From Ophiostoma sp. CBS 140.51 (taxonomy: Eukaryota; Ascomycota; Sordariomycetes; Ophiostomatales; Ophiostomataceae), in contig JANSLP010000257.1 in the NCBI GenBank assembly GCA_029298735.1, positions 1-48,221 on the forward strand: a stretch of 48,221 bases of DNA, given 5' to 3'. The translations under genes were made by a program, and so were the position numbers. How positions within the stretch are numbered: the first letter of the stretch is position 1; every line of letters starts with the position of its first letter. Below, in pieces: positions 20,665 to 29,373 of this stretch. Below the pieces are notes generated by a model. It worked only from the letters and a program-made list of their open reading frames with translations, did not search any database and had not been told where the DNA came from.

Positions 20665-21766
20665 ATTGTTCCGAGTTCATGTCGAGACTTCAGTACGTTA
20701 GCGGGTGCTCCCAACAAGACGCAAGAAGAAGATAACACAAGAACAAGATGGTTGTATATTTGATTCGCTCAGATACCGTTGTAGTCTATAGGTTAAGCAA
20801 TCATGGAGTGCATGATGATTGCTCTCTATGCACCAATGTAAGGTTGTCATCACCGCGAATGAGGCGAGCCTCGTGAAAAAAGAGAAGAAGAAAAGAAAGC
20901 AAGAAGCAGGAAAACGAGAAAGCAATACTCGCTTCGTTCGCATTGAACTTACTCTGAGGGATATTCCACCGGATTGTGTGCTCGACGCAAGCAGCGCGGC
21001 CAACTAAGGGGTGCTGCAGGGACCAACATAGGTCATTGTGGGAGCAAACGAGTGAAATGAGGAGAGAAAACTCGACACGAGATGCTATGAAGACGACATG
21101 TTGTGAACAGGAAGCTGTACAAAAAAAAGTATGAGAGAAGGAGAAAGAAGAGGAAATTGGAGTGCACGAAAATTTTTGACTTTTCTGGGGGCCCTTATTT
21201 TTGGAGCCTCTGGTTGGAACAGCCCACATTTGCAGGCCAAAAATGCAACTAAGCGGGCGGGAGCTTGGGCCACTCGGCTAAACCGATACCAAGTTTATCC
21301 GTGTACGAGTACAGCATACTCCGTATTATGCATGCAGCCCACTCTTGAATCACTCTTCAGAGCTCTCGGAGCTTCCATCAGGCTGACAGGGAGCTACCCC
21401 ACTGACACAACTAGGCGAGTGAGGCAAGCGAGGCAAGCGCGACCAACGGTCTTTTGAACCTTCTTCAAACGAACCTTATTCTCTCAACTCTACGGAGTGC
21501 AAACAAAAACTTCTTTTCTCTTCTTCTCGTCTTCTCTTTTTCTCTCTCAAAAGAACAGTATCCTCTTGCAACACCTTCCGACCATTCCGTTAACTACGCT
21601 CAAACACGCAAGATTCTCACATATTTTGCTTGGCGTCGCATTGGCACTCGGCTTTTGTGTCCGAACCCGCAGGCGTCTTCTTTTCTTTTTTTCTTTTTCT
21701 TTTTCTTTTCTTCAACAGCCTCTTTTCTAGATTCAGCCTCGGAGCTACGCACGCAACGCACCCAAA
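20665..21766. other. Divergent SEN2/SGT1 promoter region
   Basis: The SEN2 side is purine-rich on the plus strand (about 20870-20930 and 21120-21160). The SGT1 side is strongly T/C-rich (about 21500-21720). This is the mirror-image pattern expected for two divergent fungal promoters. An AAAATTTTT element sits near 21170, resembling the yeast RRPE motif of growth-regulated genes; that reading is tentative. No gene is seen. Confidence 0.5.
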
Positions 21767-23332
21767 ATGTCCGCCACAACCCTCTACGAAAAGGGCCTCA
21801 AGGCCGCCGAACGCAAAGACTTTGCCGCCGCTGTGCCGCTGTTGACAGCCGCCATTGAAGCATCGGGCGCCGCAAACCCCAACCCGGTATGGCTCCTCAC
21901 CCGCGCCCGCGCCGAAATGGGCACGCAGGCCTACCAGGATGCGCTCGACGACGCCGACCGCGCGTACCAGAGCGCGCTGAGTCGGCAAAGTGCCCAGTCG
22001 AAGCGCTGGCTGGTGCAGGCACAGTACCGCCGCGCTGTGGCGCTGGCTGCTCTCAAAAGATATGCAGACGCCGATGTCTGCTGTCTGTGGTCGCAGCAGC
22101 TGGCGGAGGGCCGCAGATTTCGGGGAGGAGGCGACGACGGCAAAGACGAGGAAGACGATGTGCGGAAGAATGTGGATGGGGAAGGCCGCTACCGGGCCAC
22201 ACTCGCCGACCTACCGAAGACACTGACGAGCAACCCTGGCCATAATGCGGCCAGTACGGGCGGCGGCACAGGCAACACGCTGGTGGGTGTGTTGGGACAG
22301 GCGAACAATAATGACAGCACAAAAGCGGACTGGACGCAGGCGTACATGTGGCGGGGTGTTGTCTTGAGAGAGCTGCAGAAGTTGCCAATGGGTGATCCGG
22401 GACGACGGATTACCGTGTCGCGGGTGCCGTCACTTCCCAAGAAGCGGGCCACAGTGAAGGCAGCGCCAGCGGCCACGGAGACGAAGGAGGTGAAGGAGGT
22501 CAAGAAGGAGGAAGCGAAGCCGACGACAACACCAGCGGCTGCCGCCGCTGCACCAACACAGACGCCTTCGGCGTCAGCACCGGCCGCCCCCGCCAAACTC
22601 CGTGTCGACATGTACCAGACACCGGCGACAGTCAACCTCACACTGTACGCCAAAGGTGTTGACGCCAAGTCTTTGGAGGTCAAGGCCACCGGCAACAAAA
22701 GCGTGCAACTCTCGAGTCTGCCGGCCACCATTGCCGGCCCTTCCCAGACCGTGACGCTCGCTTTGGCCGGTTCGATTTCTACTTCCGAACCCGTCGAGAC
22801 CCGCGTCACACCCTACAAGATTGAGTTGAAGGTCGTGAAAGCAAACGCAGGCGAGAAGTGGGGCCATTGGGGAGAACAGGCGGCGGCCGACGGGGCAAAG
22901 AAGGATTTGAAGGAGAAGCAGAAGGAGAACGTGGCGCCAGCCGCAGCAGCACCGATTGTCGTGCCGGTCGTCGAGGCGCCGAAGGCGGCGCCAGCCGAGA
23001 AGGCAGCCGAGAAGGCAGCTGAGAAGACGGCTGCGCCGTCAAAGTCGACTTCGTCGACTGCTGCGCCCTCCTACCCCACCAGTTCCAAGACCGGCCCCAA
23101 AAACTGGGACAAGGTCGACCTCGACGACGATGACGACGAAGAGAATAGCAACGTCGACGACTTCTTCAAGAAGCTGTACGCGGGCAGCACACCCGAACAG
23201 CAGCGCGCCATGATGAAGAGTTTCACCGAGAGCAACGGCACGTCGCTGAGCACGGACTGGTCGACCGTCGGCAAAGGCCCTGTGGCGGTGGTGCCGCCGG
23301 AAGGTTTGGAGGCCAAGAAGTGGGAGAAGTAG
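21767..23332 (+). CDS. SGT1: SGT1 co-chaperone (TPR-CS-SGS)
   Basis: Hsp90/Skp1 adaptor that links chaperone activity to SCF ubiquitin ligase and kinetochore assembly. The protein has 521 residues and no intron; ATG 21767 follows a clear pyrimidine tract. The TPR region covers about 1-115 (YEKGLKAAERKDFAAAVPLL, ALDDADRAYQSAL, RRAVALAALKRYADAD). A variable linker with Gly- and Ala/Lys-rich parts runs to about 276. The CS domain is about 277-358 (LRVDMYQTPATVNLTLYAKG to TPYKIELKVVKA). An Ala/Glu/Lys repeat region precedes the SGS domain (about 445-521), with GPKNWDKVDLDDDDDEEN, VDDFFKKLYAGSTPEQQRAM and the terminal STDWSTVGKGPV. All three domains are in canonical order. The protein is longer than yeast Sgt1 because of the linkers. 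It is divergent from SEN2 and convergent with the ceramide glucosyltransferase. Confidence 0.97.
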   Translation: MSATTLYEKGLKAAERKDFAAAVPLLTAAIEASGAANPNPVWLLTRARAEMGTQAYQDALDDADRAYQSALSRQSAQSKRWLVQAQYRRAVALAALKRYADADVCCLWSQQLAEGRRFRGGGDDGKDEEDDVRKNVDGEGRYRATLADLPKTLTSNPGHNAASTGGGTGNTLVGVLGQANNNDSTKADWTQAYMWRGVVLRELQKLPMGDPGRRITVSRVPSLPKKRATVKAAPAATETKEVKEVKKEEAKPTTTPAAAAAAPTQTPSASAPAAPAKLRVDMYQTPATVNLTLYAKGVDAKSLEVKATGNKSVQLSSLPATIAGPSQTVTLALAGSISTSEPVETRVTPYKIELKVVKANAGEKWGHWGEQAAADGAKKDLKEKQKENVAPAAAAPIVVPVVEAPKAAPAEKAAEKAAEKTAAPSKSTSSTAAPSYPTSSKTGPKNWDKVDLDDDDDEENSNVDDFFKKLYAGSTPEQQRAMMKSFTESNGTSLSTDWSTVGKGPVAVVPPEGLEAKKWEK

Positions 23333-23734
23333 GAGAAGCAAAGCTGCGGCCTTGGCCGCGGCTGTTGCTGTTGCTGTTGCTGTCGCCGTCTGTTTGTTGT
23401 CTTTGTCCGCTTTATGTCATGGAGTATGGAGTACGAGTGTGAGTACAAGTACGAATATCAGTTTGAGCTGGCGTTAAAATGATGATGCATGTATGGTTAA
23501 TGTATGCTTGGTTCGCTGTCTATGAAAAAACACACTTTTTCTTAATGTGATGCTCACTCAATGCGGTGTGAAAATGCCTATGATACGCCTGTAGATGCGC
23601 CCGTAAATCAAATGCACCAGATACTCCCCAATGACTCCCGAGAACAAAACGTATGGTCTCAAATCTTCCTATCCTATCGTCCTGTCGTATCCAGTCGTGA
23701 TTCTTTTGTTTTCTTTTGTTCCTCTTCTTCAGTC
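23333..23734. other. Convergent 3' spacer between SGT1 and ceramide glucosyltransferase
   Basis: This contains a short CTGTTG triplet-like run near 23360-23385 just after the SGT1 stop. The rest is unremarkable and probably holds the two 3' UTRs. Confidence 0.5.
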
Positions 23735-25424
23735 TCAATCCACCCTTTTCTTTGCAGCCTTTCCGTTCGATTTGGAGCGGCCATTCGTCTTTCCGTTCGT
23801 CGTCGGCTCGTCGTCGCTGTCCTTCGTCACTGCCTTCACCTTCAGGGCAGCCACCCCTTGTGTCCGCTCTTCACGGATCACCCTTCTCCCCTGCTCGTCC
23901 AGCTCGTCCACACTCATGTCCATGCGCACGTGGAACTGTTTGCCGCGCCAGGCGACGGTGGCGCCCAGCAGCACGGCATAGGTCCAGATGGGGAGGGCCA
24001 AGAGTTCGCGGCCGAACCAGGCGCGGGCCCACGAGGCGAAGCCTTTCGAAGAAAGGCCGCCCGTCCGTCGGCCGCGGGCAAAGCTCGGCGTGTCGCCATC
24101 CACCTCGGTGCACAGACAGGCCTGCAGCCGCCGATACATACACCAGTCGGCGGCCATCCAGACGGCCACAATGGCCAACCAACAGCGGGCCATGGCCCCC
24201 CATGTAGGCGGCAGCCATGCCGCCAGAGCGGGTGGTAGGAGGTAACCCCTGGTGGTGAGGGCAAACGACCCGTAGAACGCACACAACAACGACTCCACAC
24301 CAGGCTCGACGAGTGTGGCCAGCAGCACCGTCCACTTACGCACACGCAGCCAGCGCACCCGGCGGGCAGCGTAGGCTGCGGCAGTAACGTCGGCCATCGG
24401 CTGGATGGCCAGGTCGCCCGTCACGAGGCCGTGGTTGCGGTAGGCCACGCCGGCCGGCGTCTTGAGCGGGGACCGCCACAGCAGGTCGCCAATCAGATGG
24501 TCCTCGCAAATGTAGGACGAGAAAAAGTCGACGCCCCGACCGCGCTTGTCGTCGGCGGCCGTGAGCACCGTCGGGTTTTGTGCCGGGTCGGTGAGTTTGT
24601 CGAGATGCGCCCGCCGAAACATGTTGCTCTTCCCCACGACACAGGGCGCGATGCCCACGGTGTTAATGGCCGAGTAGAATTTGGCGTGCGATGTGGCCAT
24701 GAACATTTCGTCGAGGGCCGCCCCCAGCTTGGAGGACGTTCCAATGTCCACCACCAACGGCAGCTGGTGGACAAACTTGTAGGGTGTATGTTGGGGGGTG
24801 CCGTCCGGGCCCAAACCAAAGAGCTTGTCCACCATGCGGCCCGCCACGCCAGGCGACACCCAGACGTTGCAGTCGACGATCCACACGACGGAGTCGTCGC
24901 CGGCGGGGACATCTCTGTAGGCTCTGCTGATGTTGCGAATTTTCGGGTTGGGGCCCAGGTTGCGCACATGCCCGGCGGTGCCGTGCAGCAGAGGGTCTTC
25001 TTCTTCAATGTAGATGCGGACGTCGATGTCGGGGAAGTCGGCCACAACGCGCTCCAAGACGGGGTACGCTGGGTCACTTTTCGACTCGACACACAGGTTC
25101 ACTCTGAGTCTGTCCCTTGGGTAGGTCTGCCGGCACGTCGATGCCAAACATTCGTACAGTCCTGGTTCCAGTCCCTTGGTGGGACGGATCACCGTGACAT
25201 GGGGGACGGCGGCATGGTCGGCGAGAGCTTCGACGGCGGCGCGGCGGCGGGGAGAGCTATAGTGGCGGAATCTACGCGTGCGAGCATGTTAGCATGCGGT
25301 TTGATAATCGTCGGAGCTGCTGGGGAGCCTACAGTTGAAAAATGCCAATCCCTTGTACGAGAAAGACGACGGACGTCCAGACGCCCCAGACGGTAGCGAG
25401 CCCTTGCGTCACGAGGTCGAACAT
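23735..25424 (-). CDS. gcs1: Ceramide glucosyltransferase (glucosylceramide synthase, GT21)
   Basis: Transfers glucose from UDP-glucose to ceramide in Golgi/ER membranes, making fungal glucosylceramide. Model: complement(23735..25271, 25333..25424), 542 residues. Exon 1 encodes a membrane anchor (MFDLVTQGLATVWGVW..., about 5-30). The 61-bp intron (GTAGGC donor, GCTAAC branch, GTAG acceptor, phase 2) leads to FRHYSSPRRRAAVEALADH and then PHVTVIRPTKGLEP. Without exon 1 the frame has only a GTG start. The GT21 motifs are all present: D1 Asp97 (ESKSDPA), D2 Asp164 (WIVDCNVWVSPG), D3 Asp288 (YICEDHLIGD) and (Q/R)xxRW as RRVRW at 334-338. C-terminal membrane helices and a Lys/Asn-rich tail follow. 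A 6-codon ORF overlaps the start codon. Confidence 0.95.
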
Positions 25425-25429
25425 GGCAT
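25409..25429 (-). promoter_or_regulatory. Overlapping upstream ORF at the ceramide glucosyltransferase start
   Basis: An ATG at 25429 lies 5 nt before the main ATG (25424) in a different frame. It opens a 6-codon frame ending in TGA at 25409-25411. If the transcript includes both, ribosomes starting at the first ATG would miss the protein. Leaky scanning would then set its output. The mRNA 5' end is unknown. Confidence 0.5.
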
Positions 25430-26248
25430 TGTCGGGGGTGATTAGGTGGGGGAGAAGCTGCTGTGCGGTCAAGGTCGAGGAGTGAGGTGAAGTTCGAAGT
25501 TGGAGATGTTGAGATCGAGATCGAGATCAAATTCTAGATCAGAGAGCTCGGGGAGGCACTCTTTATAGCTCGCGCGGACAGGCAGAAGACGGTTGTGGAG
25601 TGTCGTTGAGGTCGCGTACCATGCGCAAGAAGTAGGAGAAGTCGTCGAAGGTGTTGCGTAGAGTGTCGTGGAGATCGTGGTCGTTCGTGGTCGTCTTCGT
25701 AGCCGTTTCGCGATGCGACAAGAAAAGGAGGCTCGGAAAAGACAGAAATGGACAAGCGCCAGGAACAGTCTAGTCAGGGCAGGCAGGCAAACGAGGTAAA
25801 GAAAGGAAGGAGCGAAGGGAAACAACGTATAAGTAAGAAAGAAGACCGGAGCGCAAGAGAGACGCCGAAGCATCCGGGGATTGTCGTGGGCTTCGTCGGT
25901 GCGTCGGTGATCGTCCTCTCTTTTTTTGGCTCTTTTTCCCATCTGGCCTTTTGGCGTCGTAGGATTCTTTGTGCCACGGTGGAAATCTCACTGCGCCTGC
26001 AGTAGCCCTAGACGGCTCAGGGGCACGGTCGTTGTAGCGTCTCCGGAGACCACGACCACATGCCGCAGGTGCCGTCCTCTCAGTGAAGGGCGAACAGACA
26101 GGCCCCTGACGAGCGCTGACGTTTGAGTCTCCACCTCACTATCCATTAGGCTTTTTAGGCGCTGCACTGGGGCTACAGCGGACACTTTTCAACGGGTCCC
26201 AGCGGGCCATTGAGGCTTGTTTCTGTTTGCGCGGCTCTTTTCTTTCCG

Positions 26249-26293
26249 TTTTTTTTTTTTATTTTTTTTTATTTTTTTTTATTTTTTTTTATT
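26249..26293. repeat. T-tract array with one A every 10 bp
   Basis: Twelve T, then A plus nine T repeated three times with A at 26261, 26271 and 26281, then A at 26291 and two T. The period is exactly 10 bp. It sits in intergenic DNA between divergent genes. Confidence 0.95.
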
Positions 26294-27145
26294 CTTCAAA
26301 TCACACCCTGGTTTCCACGTTTTTCAACTCACCGGGCCTGCCCTTTGGCTGCCTCCGGAGTTTAAACCCTTGCTTTGAAGAAAATGGATCAAAATGAGTG
26401 AATAACAGATTGTTGCCGCAGACCATCTCTCCGTTAAAGTAAGACACTTGAAAACGAGGCTGTGTTTTGAGAGAAGAGTATGTGACCTTGTCACCATTTT
26501 CACTCCGTCCACGGGATCCTTCTCGGCAGGCAGCACTGGAGGACACTTGGGAAGGCCGCAAGAGACCTCAGGCAGCCTTTCAGGAAGCATTTGACCGGAA
26601 TCTCGCTGAAATCTCGGCCACGATTTCGGCCATCGTGAAACGAGAAAAACGGGACAGACGTCCGAATTTGAGTTGTGTCAATCTTGAGCGTCTAAAAATA
26701 CGTCTGCCCATACGATGTTGACGAGAAGAGGAGGTGTTTGGGTGCAGGGAAATGAGATGTGAACACTTTAAATAAAGTTCAACTTTGTATGAAGCTCGTT
26801 TGGACATACTCCACGACGTTGTCAACGACTGCCGAAGACTGTTGTCGCTCAGGATCTTGTCTGGTTAGATCTTGTAGAAAGCTGAAAGCCAAGATCACTA
26901 CTGCACCTGTCCCGTGTTGTCCGTGTAAGTCTGAGACTAGAAACGGTAAAAATAGCAGTCAGTTGAGTTGGTCGTATTCGTTTTCTTGTTCTTTTTCGTT
27001 TTGATTTCCCGGAGTACATCGTTACCACTGTTTTTTTTTATCTTCTTTATCTTTTTTATTTTATTTTGACAATTTATTCTTTATTTTGTTTATAATTCTC
27101 TTGCTTCGTTTTATCACAGTTCTTTCTTCGCTTTAATATCTCGAC

Positions 27146-27543
27146 ATGTTTCTGACATTTGTTTTCGTATTTATATTTTTCGCCATCTCTCTTATCTTCA
27201 TTTTATTTTCGTCTTCTCCCATAAACCACGAGGTAACAACACGGGACAGACCCGAGTGTCTCACCAGGCCCTCCTGCTCTATACTTAGTGTGCCTTGCAG
27301 ACGTGCGCACATCTGTTACGATGCCTTGCAGAAAAGTGCAGACTGACCAATTGTTGCACGCGGCACCCTCCGCCAACATCCTGTCGCGTGAAAGAGGGTG
27401 TCACACCAGGCTGGTGTTCACGTGTCGAGGCGACAGCCACACTTGTCATTTACACTGTCGAGACTTTGTCTCGCCCACTCAGCTCATGCGATCGCAGCCT
27501 TGGGATGACCACATCGTCACATGCGCAGGGCTGGAGGCGGTAG
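27146..27543 (+). CDS. Candidate small secreted cysteine-rich protein (speculative)
   Basis: Proposed model join(27146..27232, 27289..27543), 113 residues. Exon 1 encodes a strongly hydrophobic leader (MFLTFVFVFIFFAISLIFI, about 1-22) like a signal peptide. A 56-bp intron (donor GTAACA, acceptor CTTAG, phase 0) would join it to a frame with nine Cys, eight of them in the first 46 residues of exon 2 (CALQTCAHLLRC, then CLTN-type CC pairs). Weak points: the leader is encoded by T-rich DNA that could simply be a promoter tract, the donor is not ideal, no clear branch site is visible and codon use is not typical of neighbours. No family is recognised. Small secreted Cys-rich proteins are common and fast-evolving in fungi, which is the only reason to list it. 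Confidence 0.2.
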
Positions 27544-27737
27544 AAAAGAAGTATCGTGGATGTTCTGAACATTTAAAATGACGTCTTGTCCTCATGTAGT
27601 ATTTTGCAACTGTTATTCTCATCTCTTTGTTTATTTTGCCATCTATCGATTTTGAAAACTTCTTTTGCTTTTATTTACATTTTTGAATGCCACCAAGGAT
27701 TTTTGAATATCATAAGCACCTGCCTTATCACCGCGAA

Positions 27738-29165
27738 ATGCCCACCTCGCGGGGCCACCGCAGCCGCAGTCGAGAGCGGACACCAACAGACGACAACAAG
27801 AACGACAACAACAACGACAACCACCTCGAACACATTATCCGCAAAGTGCTGGCTCTCGCCCTAAACAAGTTTGACCAGAACAAGGTCGACACCAAAGAGG
27901 ATACGCGTACTCCCAATACAGAGAGAGCCCCTGGAGAACGCGGCGGCGACAACGACCTCGCCAAGCTTGTGCTCAGTCACGCCGTGCAGTTTGGTGTCAG
28001 GCGGTATCTCAAGAGTAGGGAGAAGAAGGCCAAGGCGAAAGCAGTCAAGTCTCCCAAACCGAACGTGAGGATGCCGAGATACGTGGGAGCTCCGGCAGGA
28101 GGTCCTCCACTGCCAGGACCACTGCCAGGGCCACCTCCAGGACCACCTGACAGGGGCATCGGCTCTGCTAGCCAGTACTACTACCCTCCCTCACTACAAC
28201 GCTGCTACCCCGAAGACCGCCGACAGGAACGGCGGGAACGGTATGAACGACGACTGGAGAGAGAGCGCCTGGAGCAGCTGGAGAGGATGCGTCGGGGCGA
28301 CCATGATCGCCAAGACCGATATGAAGAGAGGGCGTACCAGAGGGGCCATCAAGAAGTAGATCCCCATCCACCACTGCCACGGCGCGTACCTCGAGAACCG
28401 TTGCCTAGGAGCCAGTCGTACCAAGAGTCGACAGAACCACATCCACAACAACACGACTACGCTCGCGAGAGGAGGGCCTACCGTCGACGCCAAGAAGCAG
28501 CAGCAGCAACACCGCAGTCCTTGCCTGTACACCTCCAGTGGCAGAGGGACGACCAGACTTCGAGACGGCCTCGCTCACCTCCACGTCGAGCACCGCCAAG
28601 GGAAGCCCCCGACGACACGGCCCCGCGACTTCAACCGCCGCCACCAAACCTCTTCTCCTGGGAATCGGTACCAGTCTATCCCCCTCTGCGGAGAGAAGTA
28701 CCTCCTCATCCCCGTCGACCTCCCGCCGACCTGCCAACACCACCGATATCGCCAAAGAAGGCGCCTACTTTCACCGAAAAACAGATTGGCATCCCGCCTC
28801 TTCCATATGACGATCTCCGCCGCGCATTGGACGACTTGATCCTGCAGCTTCGGCGTACTGACAGCATTGTCTACCGGGCGGTGTACCGCCCACAGCACCC
28901 TGTGGGGTACCAGCATCACCATCATGATCACTACCATCATCACCATCACCACGACTTTGAGAGAAGACGCCCCTTCCTAAACGCCGCCGCCCTGCGACGG
29001 TCGATTGCAGAGACAAAGGCGGAGGCGCGGGGACTGAAGGATGCTCTGGGTGGGGAGTTTCGTATACAGACAGACGTGTTTGAGAGGGAGAGAGGAAGAC
29101 CAGAGGACCGACCAAAGAAGAGGGTCACGGTACAGCTGCCGGGGAAAGAAGGAGACCGGCGGTGA
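27738..29165 (+). CDS. Arg/Pro-rich hypothetical protein with His-rich segment
   Basis: I do not recognise a function. The protein has 475 residues from ATG 27738. An in-frame ATG at 27687 would add 17 residues, but the segment MPTSRGHRSRSRERTPTDD looks like the natural start. Features in order: an RS-like N-terminus; a short possibly helical part (HIIRKVLALALNKFDQNKV and DLAKLVLSHAVQFGVRRYL, about 30-90); a Pro/Gly stretch (PPLPGPLPGPPPGPPDRG, about 122-140); a highly charged Arg/Glu region (about 160-215) that could form a coiled coil or single helix; Pro/Arg linkers; a folded-looking part (PPLPYDDLRRALDDLILQL, about 355-375); a His cluster (HHHHDHYHHHHHHD, about 392-406); and a basic tail. 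Low-complexity architecture with two ordered patches suggests a nuclear or RNA-associated scaffold, but that is inference only. Confidence 0.65.
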   Translation: MPTSRGHRSRSRERTPTDDNKNDNNNDNHLEHIIRKVLALALNKFDQNKVDTKEDTRTPNTERAPGERGGDNDLAKLVLSHAVQFGVRRYLKSREKKAKAKAVKSPKPNVRMPRYVGAPAGGPPLPGPLPGPPPGPPDRGIGSASQYYYPPSLQRCYPEDRRQERRERYERRLERERLEQLERMRRGDHDRQDRYEERAYQRGHQEVDPHPPLPRRVPREPLPRSQSYQESTEPHPQQHDYARERRAYRRRQEAAAATPQSLPVHLQWQRDDQTSRRPRSPPRRAPPREAPDDTAPRLQPPPPNLFSWESVPVYPPLRREVPPHPRRPPADLPTPPISPKKAPTFTEKQIGIPPLPYDDLRRALDDLILQLRRTDSIVYRAVYRPQHPVGYQHHHHDHYHHHHHHDFERRRPFLNAAALRRSIAETKAEARGLKDALGGEFRIQTDVFERERGRPEDRPKKRVTVQLPGKEGDRR

Positions 29166-29373
29166 CTGACCGGAGGTGAACTCCATCTTACGTAGTTTTT
29201 TGATACCCAATTACAGAATTACATAATTGCACAATTTGAAATCTTGCTGATATGCTGTGCCATGGTATGCTCTTGCGACATTGTTAGTCATTATTTAGAG
29301 AGACAACACATTAGAGCGCAGAAAGTTGACAACCTGGCTTTACGGTATACGTACATGCTCACCACCCACTCCC

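Larger units (their letters stand above)
25430..27737. other. 2.3-kb divergent intergenic region
   Basis: This lies between the ceramide glucosyltransferase (-) and the Arg/Pro-rich gene (+). A purine-rich stretch on the plus strand (about 25730-25860) matches a minus-strand promoter tract. A phased T-tract array lies at 26249-26293. T-rich sequence at about 27030-27230 precedes the candidate small gene at 27146. The ORFs around 26300-26600 on both strands look non-coding. Confidence 0.5.

Noticed and set aside
24431..25396. 321-codon plus-strand ORF opposite the ceramide glucosyltransferase
   Set aside because: Antisense shadow; the GT21 motifs on the other strand are complete.
26301..26721. 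Overlapping ORFs on both strands near 26.5 kb
   Set aside because: Short, no consistent coding signature on either strand, and no promoter-like tract upstream.
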